A DNA stretch of 64,000 nucleotides from Gonapodya prolifera JEL478 (lineage: Eukaryota > Monoblepharomycota > Monoblepharidomycetes > Monoblepharidales > Gonapodyaceae), in assembly GCA_001574975.1 (NCBI GenBank), contig KQ965856.1, forward strand, positions 28,544 to 92,543. Reading direction: 5' to 3'. The notes beneath the pieces are model-generated. The model saw only the letters and a list, made by a program, of their open reading frames with translations. It was not told the DNA's origin and made no database searches. Positions 1 to 11,425 of this stretch are shown one piece after another; the stretch's first letter is position 1; every line of letters begins with the position of its first letter. A program made the translations under genes and the position numbers.

Positions 1-516
1 GTCACTTGGCGTGACCTCTCGGCTCTCGGGTCTCTCTCTCGACTCTCTCGTACTCGTTCTCGGCTCTCTCGCACGCTGGTCGCGTGCCCTCGGACTCACT
101 CAGCAACCCCCGCCCGCTCCCCCTCACAGTAGTTGTCTATTATCTCTACCTTCTCCCCTGCTCGTACAGTTCCCAGACTACAACGCCCTTCGTGAACTTT
201 GCAAAGCCCCGATAGTATCCTTTGATGGATTATGGCACTTACATTCACTTGGAGCTGGCGGGATTGCAATGCTCTTCTCTTCATCGGTAGTGTCTATTTA
301 ATGATATCTCTTGCAAAACAACCTTTGCTGTCTACGTCATCTCGTAGTATCAAAATGCTAGTCATGGACTCTAAACGCGCCAGCAGACGCAGCAAATACT
401 AACGATCGCAACACCATAGCCACAACTCCCTAATCCCACAAGGTGCACCAAGAGTCGAGTCTCGACACAGTTCGAATTGAACCCATCCCACAGTCCTGCA
501 ACCTCCGTTGACCGCT
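1..516. other. Left-edge region without an assignable gene
   Basis: The first 100 bases are rich in CTCTC/GGCTCTC simple sequence. An open frame of 96 codons on the plus strand (11-301) and one of 62 codons on the minus strand match no family I recognise and have no partner exons in the window. The stretch 302-516 holds the 3' flank of the leftward PAQR gene. I see no RNA gene. Confidence 0.4.
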
Positions 517-2972
517 CTACCTCGCACACACCTCGAACCCCTCCCACACGCTCCCGTCGCCCATGATCGCGCCACCGTGCCACCACTTTGCTGCGGAGAT
601 CGCCCCCAACCAGTGCGTGACGGCGGCGGAGACGACGAGGAGGTGGAAGATCTGGTGCGAGTGGAACCAGTACTGTGTAATGGCGACGGTGTGAAGTGGT
701 GTGGTCGGGATAAGTGGTGTATTTGCGGTCACGAATGAAGACACGGTGGCAAGGGAATCAGTCGGATTTGTTCAGGGTATGACGTATCGCTTGCCACCAG
801 CACGACCTCCTAAACTCACGTCAAACTTTCCCGGCCACCAACGCTCTGGCCACCTTACCGCATACAGCACGGCGCCCGACAGGTACATCACCGCCATCGT
901 GATGAGGTACGCCATAGACCCACCCTTGAGCGCGTACTTGACCTACTCAATCAGATCGTGATTGTAATGGCTGAGGTGAAGAAGAAAGGGAAGGGAAGAG
1001 TACGCACCCCGTATAAAGAGAGGACGTGCACTACGGGAACGACTCCTGCGAGACCGAGCGCGGAGAAAAGCGTGGCACGAAATGTGCGGAAGTGGGGTGT
1101 GGCGAAGCGGGGTGCGATTGTGAAGTACAGCTGGACGTAGGGATTGGAAGTAGTGGTGATACGTGCAGGGAAGGGGGAAGGGTGTGCAGGTGTCGAGGTG
1201 AACAAGGGCACGTGGGAAGGAAAGAAGAGCGACAAAGAACTCACGGCAACTGCGCCAAGCACGGCCTGAACGCTCATATACACGTGCGCGGTATTGGGCG
1301 AGCAGTAGAATGCGTAGTGGAGGGTCGGGGCGAAGGAGCCGACTGTTCCCACATAAAAACGGAGTTTAGGAAATGTGAGGCGGGATTGTAAGCAGGGAAG
1401 GGACTGAAGGGGAAGAGGGGGGGCTTACCGATGAGGAGAATGATGCCGGCGTAGTCAAGTTTATTGTACGCGTGGGCGACCTGTGGATAGGGGGGGGGAG
1501 CGGTGCCATATAGTGAGGTGAAGTCAGCGGAAGTCCACTGGAGAGATGGTTTGGGATCGTTTGGCAATCCCCGGAATACCACGGTACGTCCGCCCAACGA
1601 AGATTGTACCTCATGACCTGTTGCTGCGACTTGGCTGTTCGTACAGCACTCTGACCCCCACCCCCACTCCCCAGATATTCAACAACACGACGCACCTCTT
1701 GACTGGTACAGCACAACGTATGAAACGTCGCACTAAGCCCCAAACACCCAACAGCCCCGACCAAAAACGGCGCCATCATGACTTCGTCCGCCGTCACACC
1801 TCCACCTGCACCTGCACCTGGCACCTCGCGAGTACCAAGAATGGATGGAAGGATGGAAAAGTACGTGACTGGCGTGAGGACGACGAGAAAGGCGAGCGAG
1901 GCCAGGAGGTGGGACCAGATGTTACCGGATTCGTTGTGGAGGTGGAAGATTGTGGCGAGGGAGGCGGGGATGGAGTGTGTGGGGCGGCGGTAGCTGATGG
2001 GTTTGGAGGACGGGTGAGACGGGGAGGTTTGGAGTTTGAGAAGAGGGATGTCGAGTGAAAGAGGCAAACGTGGTCAGAACGACGCTCATAAGGTACTCCA
2101 ACATGTGTCAATGTAGCCCAGGTTGCACCTCCGACAACTATTCAGAACTCGACTCCCGTACTCCCATTGCACCAATCGGCACATTCCATTCTGTTTAATT
2201 CTGCCCACTCCACCCGCATTGATCACTCGCCTCACCCAGCGTCGGTTCAATACTCGCTCCGCGATGAATGGATGAAGGAATAACGCTTCACGGGTCACTC
2301 GCCCCTCCGGCGGACAGCCTCGGTCAGCGCTTAACGGCGCTTGGGCCTCGGAGAGCTCGGGCCTTCCCTGTTTCGCACTCCAGGCCTCGCTTCGCGTTTC
2401 GCAGCTCACCCTGACAAGATGTAGTAGTTATCCTGCATCCACGGGGGCACATCGTAAAAATGCGTTGTTTTGGTGTTCTCGCTCGGACCAAAGAGCGGTT
2501 TGCGGTATCGAATGGGACGAGGTGGGACTTTGAGATGCGATGGCAGGTCGACTCGGGAGTGGGAGTGGGAGGGTGAGGGCACATGAGACAGAAGACGGTG
2601 TCGGCGGATGGGAAAAGAGACTTCCTCCGACGACACGTGGTAGCCGACAGAAGTTTCGCCTGATGGTGGGTTGGCTTCCTTCTCTTCTTTACCAGTCCGG
2701 GGTGGCACTGGCCTTGCGCCTTCGCCAACAGTTGCGTCCGAGTCGTCGCTTTCGCCATCATGTGCCGACCCTCCAACTTTCCTCCTCTTGAGCAAGGCGC
2801 GAACACGAGCAGGTCTCGTAGTGGAGGACGACGACGCGATGATTGTCGCCGTGAACTCGGTCGGTGTTTGCTCGGCTGCGTAAGCGCGGATTGAGCCGTG
2901 TAGTTCGTGGAGTGGGGCGATGAGATTTGCAGCGGCAGAGGGAATCGACGAGATGTCTGGCAGCGACGGCAT
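517..2972 (-). CDS. PAQR / IZH-type seven-helix membrane receptor (AdipoR-hemolysin III family)
   Basis: Integral membrane protein of the progestin/adipoQ-receptor superfamily, whose fungal members (yeast IZH proteins) are linked to zinc and lipid metabolism and ceramidase-like chemistry. I infer seven exons: 2972-2410, 1993-1696, 1480-1429, 1342-1245, 1130-1008, 942-820, 672-517, all with GT-AG borders and consistent phase, giving about 470 residues. Family signatures appear in order: PPWMQDNYYILSGYRRPTH around residues 175-195, HLHNESGNIWSHLL, SATFHTL, KLDYAGIILLIVGSF, PERWWPGKFD, and FHSHQIFHLLVV near the end. The histidines of SATFHTL and HSHQIFH are the usual metal ligands. The first about 160 residues are hydrophilic with acidic and basic tracts, as in IZH3-like proteins. 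The start at 2972 (MPSLPD) suits the family best; an in-frame ATG at 3092 would add 40 residues and nearly touch the divergent gene. Intron 1 is long (416 bp). Family assignment is firm; ligand unknown. Confidence 0.93.
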
Positions 2973-3111
2973 CGGAGTGCAGAGTGGAAAGAAGGGGAAG
3001 AGTGCGGGAATGACTTGAGTCGTGGTGTGTGACCAACACGTGCCTTTGGGGGTTTGGGGGAAGCCCACAGCGGCGGATAAATTCCGGTACAAAGAGTGCT
3101 GACACTCTTAC
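2973..3111. promoter_or_regulatory. Compact divergent promoter between PAQR and EEP genes
   Basis: Only about 140 bases (19 if the upstream ATG at 3092 is used) separate the start codons of two oppositely transcribed genes, so both must draw their core promoter from this interval or from each other's first exon. I see no clear TATA box. That the two genes are co-expressed is an inference from the shared interval. Confidence 0.5.
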
Positions 3112-5057
3112 GTGTCTCTGCACGGACCACGCACGCTGAGCTCGATGAACGGCGCGAGAGCGTTCCCGCCACCCGGGTCTCTCGTCCACGTTTCCCACCT
3201 CCCGTCTCCGTCTCCCCCAACACCGACCCGTCCTCTGCGCCTTCTTCAGTGGAACGTCGAAAGATGCTACCAGATGGACGCGATTCTCTCCCAACTCGAA
3301 CGCATCGACGCAGACGTGCTGTGTCTGCAGGAGATTGACGTCGGGTGCATGCGCAGTGCGTGCGTAGACGGTATGGAATCCATCGCGAAAAGATTGGGTA
3401 TGGAGGGGTGGGGCGTCGTCGAGTTTTGGGAGCTGGACAGCGACATGCGGCCCAGAAATAACCGGGGCGGTGGGATACATTTGAACGCCGTATTCTCGCG
3501 TGTTCCCCTTCGAAACGCGCGAGCAATCGAGCATCGGTATTCTGCCGTCCATTGGGATAAGGACGGGCACAGGTTCAGGGAGCCTAGACGAGGTAGACGG
3601 TACGCAGCGGCGGCAGAGATTGAGTGGGCGGGAGTCAACGTGTGTCTCTGGAGTGTGCATCTCGAGGTCAGTCTGGTCTTCTTACGGTTTTGAATGGGCT
3701 TGACCTTTCAAGGTTCTCACGCCATTCCACACAGGTAAGGCGTTGGATCGCCAAAAATTATATTCACGTCGTCTCATCCACTCACGCGTTGCGTTTGGAA
3801 GGTCTTTGGCGGCCTTTCGCACCGGATGCTCCAACTCGCTGACATTCTCGCAGACTCATACTCCCAACTCTCTCTCGCACACTCGCATACGCACGTCATC
3901 GCGGGGGACTTTAACACGGTCGCTCATGGAGTGGCGCGGTTTTCGCCAAAGTACTGCCAAGGTGCGTCTTTGGTGTTCGGGGGCGCGAGACGGAACGAAC
4001 GGAGCGAACGCGAACGCAGCGAGCCCGAGGCCTAAGTGCCGCTAGGCCCTGACCGAGGCTGTTGAGCGGAGCGAGACGTCTGCCGGATGGGAATTACCCC
4101 GCGGAGGGAGATACTCTGCGAGGAGTGCATTACCACCTCCACCTCCTCCACCATTTCTTTTCTCTTCCTTGACTCTCACTTTACGACTCATAATTCCCAC
4201 TTCCACCCTCCCACAACGCATGTCCCTCTCCTGACCCAGACTCCAACCGCTTCCTCACCATCGGTAGCTCCGAACCCCAACTCTGGCACGACCACATCTT
4301 CTCCTCCCTTCCCTCCACCTTCCCGCCATCCTCGCCACCCTCTGCAGCCTCATTCATCCCCTCATCTACACTCTCCTCCCGCCTCCCACCCCCCACAGCC
4401 TACCCATCCCTCCTTCCCTCAACCGACGCCTCAACATTCGATCCCCTTCCATACCTCTCGAACCCATCCCACCTGATCCCCTGCCTCCCACCAACGACCA
4501 CCACGCTCTTCAACCCACTCGAATTCAACTTCTTCGCCGCGCTCGACCAGATCCTCGTCCGCGGGTGTCGCGTGGCCCACCGTCGCGTCGGAAACGCCGG
4601 GTACGACGCAAGCGACCATAAGTGGGTTCTTGTCCACATCACACCGGACCCGGCCGCTGTTGCAAAGGAGTGGCGTATCATGGAGGATCCTGCGAGTGGT
4701 GCTTTGACGACTGTCCCAATTGCGGTGGACGCAACGGGCACACCGCTGATCCAAGACTACACCGCACCGCAAGACGCCATTCTGGCCCCGCTCCTCCCCG
4801 CGCACCCTTACCCTCGGCACTCCTTCCTCCGCCGCGCGCTCACAACGATGCTCGTCCTCGCGACACCCTGGACGTCGTTGTGGTACCGCGAGCTGAAGCG
4901 CGAGCGGTGGTCCTACTACGAGGTCGCGGGAGGGTCGGTCCGGATGCGCACGCCGTGGGGCGCGGTGGGGCTTTTGGCGGGTGTGGTTGGTGGCGGGGTT
5001 GTTGGGTTGGTCGGGGGATGGAGGAGGTGGATTAAGGGTCGGGCGGGTGAGGTCTGA
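3112..5057 (+). CDS. Endonuclease/exonuclease/phosphatase (EEP) family protein with C-terminal membrane segment
   Basis: Metal-dependent phosphodiesterase/phosphatase of the EEP fold (relatives include DNase I, CCR4-type deadenylases, TDP2 and inositol phosphatases); substrate not predictable here. Three exons, 3112-3666, 3802-3961 and 4240-5057, join in frame to about 510 residues. The catalytic signatures are present in order: QWNVE (residues 46-50), CLQEID (71-76), HLEVFGG at the exon 1/2 junction, GDFNT (220-224) and SDHKWV (about 363-368). The last about 40 residues hold a glycine/valine-rich hydrophobic stretch flanked by RRW, which could be a tail anchor facing the cytosol. Intron 2 is 278 bp. 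A long proline/serine-rich loop lies between GDFNT and the SDH motif. The start at 3112 is the first ATG; a second ATG 11 codons later is possible. The first about 40 residues are proline-rich and lack a signal peptide. Confidence 0.88.
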
Positions 5058-5493
5058 GGAAGTTCTACCAAAGGTGAGAAGATGGGAGTCGACTTTGAGT
5101 GACGAGGGCGGGTCGGGGGACGTCCGCGCTCTCGGTAATCGACAGGATTAAAATGTCCTTTCACATGCAGACTTTGATACTTTCCGGAGATGTAAAAGAA
5201 AAGTAAGATCGTAGAAAATACTTGTATTCTACTTGTGTGAAACGATTATCCGCTACAAGTTTGAACGCAACTCGAGCAGTCATTACATAAATTTCAACCC
5301 CGTGGCGGAAGCGCCGCACAAGCCGGATTGACGAAAGTACGCAGGGGAGCGCGAAGAAGAAGAAGTAGCTCACGAGAGTAGTTAAGGGGTACTGTTCGGG
5401 TGGATGAGTTCAGTTGCAACTCTCTTCAGCAAACCAGTAAAAAAAACTGCCTGCGCAGAACTCTCACCAGAATCATTCTTCTCGATACAGACT
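5058..5493. other. Intergenic, no gene seen
   Basis: 3' flank of the EEP gene and of the leftward membrane-protein gene. A 71-codon minus frame (5161-5373) has no recognisable features and is probably chance, though it could hold a final exon of the neighbouring gene. Confidence 0.4.
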
Positions 5494-6493
5494 TCACTGC
5501 CTGAGATGTCTTTCCACCTCCGCCATCTTGTGTTCCTTTTCCACCAGGTTTAGTTGCACTGCGCCATGACGGAGTTGGCGAGTCACTTGAAATACACTAA
5601 AGATCATCATCCCGGCGAGGATGGACGTGGTCAAGAGAGTGAGGGAGATGAGTCCGATTATTGCAAAAGAGTCCATGTATGCTTATGGGGAGACAGGATT
5701 GACAGAGCAAATTCCGAGATCGGGATGGTAGATCAGGCTGTGGAACGTTGCACATTTTTGAAGGTGATGTCATTGAAAGAAAGAACTGATCCGACTTGTT
5801 ATCTCACTCAATATAATTGATCCCCGTCAGGACAGACGCAACAACTAGAGGAGTGAGACAGACGGCGATCTCTGCTCCTCTGGACAGTAAGGCTTCGAGA
5901 GCACGAACATCCAGATCATGAGCATGGCATGTAGAGACGCGCCGTGACTTCGAGGTACGGACCAAAGCCACTTTTAACTGCGGGAAACAGGGTGTGGCGA
6001 GGATGCTTAAGAATTCAAATACACCCGAACGAAAACACAAGCTTACTGGCATATTGCCTGGATTCGCTCCACGGTATCCTGAGGTAGAATCTGAAACGGT
6101 CCCGATAGCATGGAAACAAAATTTCCTGTGATAATAATCATCATCACTTTGATTTGCGTGGGAGCGAGTAACTTTGGTTGGAATCTGGAATGGTGCCGGA
6201 AATAAGAATGGTTCATATTCTGGTCGAGCGAGCAGGGGTCCATACCTTTGCAGTGGAAATATAGGTCACCTCCAGAGGACTGCCAGGAATCCCAGGATGC
6301 ATATATCTCCGAGTATTGATGTGACAAACAGTAATGTATATGTGCTCCTGAGCTGATCGACGAGAACACAATCCTGTGGCGAGCTATCTGATCCTTCTGG
6401 CATTGCGATTACACAATCAAGGTTCAAATTGCTGTCGTTTGATGAGTTGTGTGTGAGTCTGATCCCCCAGGTAGCTTCGCCAAGCTGTGCCAT
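5494..6493 (-). CDS. Putative multi-pass membrane protein
   Basis: Not recognised by family. A start at 6493 gives an N-terminal segment with two sequons (NSS, NDS) and two cysteines, typical of an exposed ectodomain, then a hydrophobic helix (LLFVTSILGDICILGFLAVL). A GT-AG intron joins this to a second exon with another helix (VMMIIITGNFVSMLSG) ending in a GTAAGC donor near 6045. Further hydrophobic segments follow on the same strand: CLTPLVVASVLTGI near 5840 and IIGLISLTLLTTSILAGMMIF near 5640, then a charged tail ending at 5494. The exon order 6493-6270, about 6195-6047, 6013-about 5810 and 5676-5494 is provisional. It lies directly downstream of, and on the same strand as, the rhodopsin-like receptor gene; a related sensory role is possible but only inferred from position. 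Confidence 0.45.
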
Positions 6494-6832
6494 GAACTTT
6501 GGTGTTTCTCCTCGGGTGTCTCCTGCTGTGGGTGGTAAATCATTCAGTTCAATCTGTCCATGTAATGATTGATCTACTTGTGAGCAAAACTATGTAGGCC
6601 TCCAAAATATGCGCAATGTGTGCTCGAACACGACATTCTATATTGAGAGCTAAATAGGGTACCACAAGCCTCAAAATGAATAATATAGTTGTGTGTATGA
6701 CGTAAACGCGTCACCCAAGTACCATAAACCACCGACTGGCGCGTACGCGTAAGTTCTTTTGCCATAGTCAGTGCTGCTCAGAGCCAATCCAGCGATTCCG
6801 AAAGAAATCCGTGCGGTTCAGTCAAGAATGCG

Positions 6833-8172
6833 TCAGATTTCCAAGGTCATGGATTGCAGTACATCGCGAGGTGGCTGCGGAGTACTCAGTTCCAGCTTGT
6901 CAGGGGGACGCCTTTCGTGCTCCAGAAACGAGGAGGGGGGACCTTTCTCGGATGCTCCATCCTGCGTATCACAACGCGGAAGCCGGCGACCCTTCCACAA
7001 CACCACAATTCCCGCGCGAAGCTCTCCATCCAGCACCGAGATGAGCGTGACATTCCACACGCAGTTGTAGAATGACATCATCATCCACAGGACGGCCTCG
7101 ACATGTGGTGCGGGGTGCCGACCAGTAATTTGCTCGGGGAATGCGACCCCGAAGAAGAAGATGGCCCATGTGAGAAAGAAGCTCATTGCAACTGAGAGGG
7201 AGATTGCGGCGAGCTGGAGGTCCAAGGATTTGACGGCCCTGCGGCAGGCGCCATCAGTTGCGAGTGAGCTTGCTTGGTTTGAAGAGGTGGCTTGGATTAT
7301 GGAGCTCCGGGCGTGGAGAATCGCATGGGCAATTCCAAAGTAGGATACCATGGACATGCACAGTGCTCCACCGACATAGGTGACGCAAGCGATGCCGATA
7401 CTTGCGAGAACCCGTGGGTCGCGGGACGCGAAGTTGCCGCAGCACATCTACAGGATGTGAAATAAAGTGACAATTCCGAATTAGTGGTATATCGCGAGCG
7501 AAAGGAAAGAAGGAAGAGCTGCTCACTGCCGTTCCTCGGTGATGGACATTCCCCTCGAAAGCAACCAAAGGAGCCATCAGTGCGAACGAGCACATCCACG
7601 TGAGGGCGATGGCGCGTCGATGTGTCGCCAAGTTCCAGCACTGCATTCTGACGACCATATTGTACCGCTCCCAACCTGAATCGTTTCAAGTTGCCATTCG
7701 TCAGATTATTTTAGTTCCGTAGTTCGCACCAATTGAATGGTGGTAACGAACTGGATCACAGTCTCACCAATTTGACCAATAGATCCAAGTGTCACCTGCG
7801 CTCCGACGGAAAGGAGATAGCCCTCCGCCTGGCAAGCCCAGTACGACAGATGTATGGATCCTGTCGCGAATCGTGCAATCTGCCCGGTAAGGCATGTGAG
7901 GATAATGAGGGTATGCGCACCAAACAGGCTGGCGTAGACATGGTTTAGAGGGTTGGAGAAGTTCTGTGCGGGAAATGCTCGAGCGGAAGCGCAGAGGAGA
8001 AGGTGGGCGCTCACTGTCTCACCTTGACCCTTACGAAGTTACCTCCCAATATCACCATGGCTCCCAATCCGACACCCGCCACACATGTGAGTACAGCTCC
8101 CCACATCCGCTCGATCTGTTCTGTTGAATTCGATTCCTCGTCACCGAGGGATTGTGAGCTCTGTTGGGCCAT
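6833..8172 (-). CDS. Rhodopsin-like seven-helix receptor, copy A (intact)
   Basis: Predicted G-protein-coupled receptor-like plasma-membrane protein. Four exons, 8172-8023, 7963-7768, 7675-7527 and 7447-6833, join in phase to 369 residues. Visible helices: TM1 (GAVLTCVAGVGLGAMVILGG), TM2 after NPLNHVYASLF, TM3 beginning at WACQAEGYLLSVGAQ, whose cysteine could pair with the CC in MCCGNF of extracellular loop 2, an ERYN motif at the TM3 end (the place of the class-A E/DRY box), TM5 ending in YFGIAHAILHARSS, TM6 in SFFLTWAIFFFGVAF and TM7 around AVLWMMMSFYNCVWNVTLIS. The C-terminal tail is basic and polar. It is the only undamaged member of a five-copy local family (B to E decayed). I see no Schiff-base lysine motif in TM7, so a retinal ligand is not supported. 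The family resembles chytrid class-A receptors by motif layout; exact homology needs a search. Confidence 0.75.
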
Positions 8173-8617
8173 AAGCCATGGAGTGGAGATGGGGTGTTCC
8201 TACTGGAGGCGACTGGTGCAAAGGGGCCTCCGTAAGTAATGGAAAGACGAGTGTGAGCTCGGTCTGATAGACTACCACGGTTTGTGGAGAGTGATTGACT
8301 GCGAAGAAGAGTGAAGCTGACCGCTGGTCTGCCTACGATCAGGGTGCTTCCGCCGGACCTTGGCACGACACAAATCGCACATTGCAGTCCTCGTGCATTG
8401 CGTGCAGCGCGGTTTTGCATCGAATTGTGGCCAGAATGGAGAGAATGAAGACTCGATCCCAGTGAGCCGTGGTCAACACCCTCCACCCTTCAACCAAAAA
8501 TCTTGTACCTGGAACAAAAAGACCCCTTGGCTTGAGGATGCACGCTTCGAACGAAAAATGCAACAGCGTTCTCATCCCACTCGCACTCAACCCGCTCACG
8601 CCAGGAAAACGTGGTCG
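8173..8617. promoter_or_regulatory. Divergent intergenic region between receptor A and RING ligase
   Basis: About 445 bases separate the receptor A start (8172, minus) from the RING ligase start (8618, plus). Both promoters must lie here. I see no obvious TATA box or repeated operator, and the CACGTG block found upstream of receptor copies C and D is not visible. Confidence 0.4.
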
Positions 8618-9943
8618 ATGGCACTTCCCCTATCGTTCCCGAAACCCTCAATCCTTCCACCTCTCAACGCACTTCCGCATGGCTATCCACTCTCTCAATC
8701 GTCCATATTCCTTGTTACTCTGTTGGTGCTCGCATCTGAAAGCAGTGCTCAACGCGTCACACCATCGAACTCCTCGACCTCAACTCCAATGAGCAGAAAC
8801 ACTTCGAGGACGAACGCAACGGCTGCAACAGCAAGTAAATTTTCAGACGAAACTCCACGTTCTACCTCGTTTTGTGTTAAAGCCCCCTTGCATCATCAGG
8901 TCCGCGATCGATATTTCCGTTCGACCAAGATTCTTCCGGTACCGGCTTCGATGGGAATGGTGGACAGCCCATTTATTTCATCGTTATGGCGTGCCTCTGC
9001 GCAGCGTGTATTGTCGTGGGTCTTGGAATCATCGTAGGGAGATGTGTGGTGAGTCGACTTTGATGTAGACGCAAGATCATAATTGTCATGACTATTCTCT
9101 TCCCCACGCACCTAGCGGGACAGGATTCGGTTCGACCACTTACGATCACAGAACCCACGGCTTTTCCGCGAGCTTGTCCTGAACGAGGGCATTCTTCCCG
9201 AAAGTGAAATCGGCGCGCCGACGTTGGACCCCGCCATGCTCCAAACCCTCGCCACCCGACGCGTACCGTCTAAGCCGTCCCTCCAACACTCTTACAAGCG
9301 GATATCAGTCGCTCGGAATGGAACCAACACCTCCATTCTCTCCATCCTGTCAAGCATCACGTCTCCAACGGCTTGCGCGATTTGTATGGATCCTCTCCGT
9401 ACGCCAGGCGCCATTCTACGAAAACTACCTTGCGGGCACAGATTTCACGCTCCGTGTGTGGACGAATGGCTGGTCCTGTGGCACGGCATCTGTCCACTGT
9501 GTAGAATGGACTTGACAGGACCTGCAACTGGTACCGTGGGATCAAGCCCCCGGCGAGAAAGCGTCACGGCACTGGTGGAAGTGACTCGTGTACCCACCAT
9601 ACCCCACGCGTCCGCTTTACCCAGCGCCCATCTGCCGCGGGATCCCATCATTCCTTTATTTTCAATCCTTCCGGATCTACTAGCAGGCCAGGTCCCGTCA
9701 GCTCCGTCTCACCACGTTCGCTTTTCTGTCTCCACCCGTGGAACTCCTCGTGACGTGACGCGTGAGGACCCGTCCATGACACCGACGTCACGGGTTTATT
9801 CAGCGCCAACTGTGCTCGAGCAGAGTGACCAGGTCGGTCGCGAAGCGCGGGTGGGAGCGGGAGCGGGAGCACGGCCGGGAGGAACGCGTGAACCGGTGTT
9901 AAATGAAAGGCCTGCGAGCGCTGCAAATGCTTGTGGTGTGTAA
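8618..9943 (+). CDS. Single-pass membrane RING-H2 E3 ubiquitin ligase
   Basis: Likely transfers ubiquitin to membrane or endosomal clients. Exons 8618-8834, 8900-9048 and 9116-9943 join in phase to 397 residues. Residues 1 to about 45 form a signal-peptide-like start ending in LASESSAQ; a Ser/Thr-rich lumenal stretch with several N-x-S/T sites follows (NSS, NTS, NAT). A transmembrane helix (IVMACLCAACIVVVGLGIIV) sits at about 98-118 and a basic juxtamembrane segment follows. The RING-H2 domain spans about 209-252: CAICMDPL, CGHRFHAPCVDEWL and CPLCR give the C3H2C3 ligand pattern. The C-terminal about 140 residues are low in order, with glycine/alanine/arginine runs. This layout matches PA-TM-RING/ATL-type ligases, but no protease-associated domain is visible in the short lumenal part. 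Confidence 0.88.
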
Positions 9944-10089
9944 GACCTACCGTCAAAACTAATCACCGCTGCGAAATGTGTCATGTGTGAACGGATTTAG
10001 TCAAGGACATGAATGTCGACCCAGATACCGGACTTCCTTTATTTTATTTGTGAATATAACCGAGACGAACAAGTTCAAAGTGTGAATCA

Positions 10090-11425
10090 TCAAAATTTGG
10101 CAAGACCGACACGACTCTGCCTCGGTTCTCCGCTACATGCCGTTCTCAAGACTTTTGGTTCACCGTCCCCTTCAAGCTTCAGCTCACCGGCATCAACGGA
10201 CCGGATCGCGTCTCTGGTATATGTTGGGGTCTGGGGATCTCCTGTCTGTGCAGGTCGCCACGTCAATCGAGCAGCCACTCGCACAAATTCAGTCCTCAAC
10301 TCTGGATCCAAGGCTGACGCAAGCACCAGATCCCATACTGAGCATTGCCAAAATATGAGCATCCACAGTACCGGCTCCACGATCTTGGCGTTCTCTAGAC
10401 CTCCCGCGTGCTTCCCTGTAGTCACTTCGGGTGCGGCAATTCCCAAAGCAAAGGTAGCCCAAGTGAGGAAATAGCTCGTCGTAATGTCACAGCGGGGTGG
10501 ATTTGAATTTGTTTGAGGGTTCCCTTGGGAAATCTTTCATCGCCGTTGATGGAGGATGCAGCTGTTTGTTCAACTCGTGAAGCATCGGTTTGGAGGAGAT
10601 TGTAACACACTTGGAGAATTGCTCGGGCGATGCAAACGTATGAGAAAAGTGACATGAGAGATGGGGCCACGATAAATGTCACGGAGCCAATAACGGCAAT
10701 AATGGCGACCCGCTGGTCTCTAGGGGTGAAGTCCCCAGTGCACACCTCCATTGAACAATATAGGCCCTGAGAGTTAAGACACCAGACAGTGGCACGACGA
10801 ACATATAGAGTGGTCTCACCAAAGTCCGGGATGGCGAGTGTAACCCCTGGCCACGCCAAATGCAATGGCAAAACTGGACACCGAACGCCAAGTGAGTACG
10901 ATCCCTCCTCGGTGGGAGGCAAGACTCCAGCTTCGCCGTTTCACGACAATGTTGTACCGCTCTTTCCCTGCGTGGAGATCAGAGTTACGACAGAACGGCT
11001 TTGAACGTCCATGGATAACTCTTCATCATTGTTGGTGTGATCACGCACCTATATGTGCAACAGACCCAATAGACAGCAAGGCTGAGATCGCCAGTAGTCC
11101 ACCATCTGTCTAACATGCCCAGTTGGGTAGGCGCAGCGTACCCGAAGCGAATCGGACTGTTTGCCCTATGATGACTGTAAGAATGAGGACGACGTCAACG
11201 GTGAAGAGGCTGGCGTAGACGTAGTTGAGGGGGTTTCGAAAGTCCTATCGCGAGAAGTATGTATCGGTTACGGGTGAGAAATCCGAGTGCAAAGCTTCGC
11301 CGGAGCACCTTGAACCTGATAATATTCCGACCCAGCACCACCATGGCGAGCAGTCCAGTCACCGCAACGCACACGAGTACCGCACTAAATATGCGCTCGG
11401 CGTTATCATCGCTCTCGTCTCCCAT
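10090..11425 (-). pseudogene. Rhodopsin-like receptor, copy B (decayed)
   Basis: Same exon layout as receptor A. Start at 11425 (MGDESDDNAERIF), TM1 ending at IIRFK, then an exon at 11244 with NPLNYVYASLF and TM2; a GKERYN segment near 10965; CTGDFTPRDQRVAIIAVIG and TM5 near 10750; TM6-TM7 at 10490-10330 (EPVLWMLIFWQCSVWDLVL). Two lesions are visible. The glutamine codon after WAC at the start of TM3, present as CAG-type in copies A and D, is TAG here (plus-strand 11110-11112). The reading frame also changes between IHPAVT and TTSYFLTW near 10485, where copy D is continuous. I therefore read it as a recent pseudogene; sequencing error could explain one lesion but less likely both. Confidence 0.7.

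Noticed and set aside
96-284. Elongation-factor-like domain on the minus strand at the left edge
   Set aside because: The resemblance (VHEGRCSLGTVRAGEKVEII) is short, without G-domain motifs or neighbouring exons.
6833-8172. Retinal-binding opsin
   Set aside because: No lysine is visible at the TM7 position that would carry retinal; only the rhodopsin-like layout is supported.
10013-10474. 153-codon plus-strand gene opposite receptor B
   Set aside because: It is the reverse reading of conserved receptor coding sequence; the same mirror frames occur opposite copies C and D.
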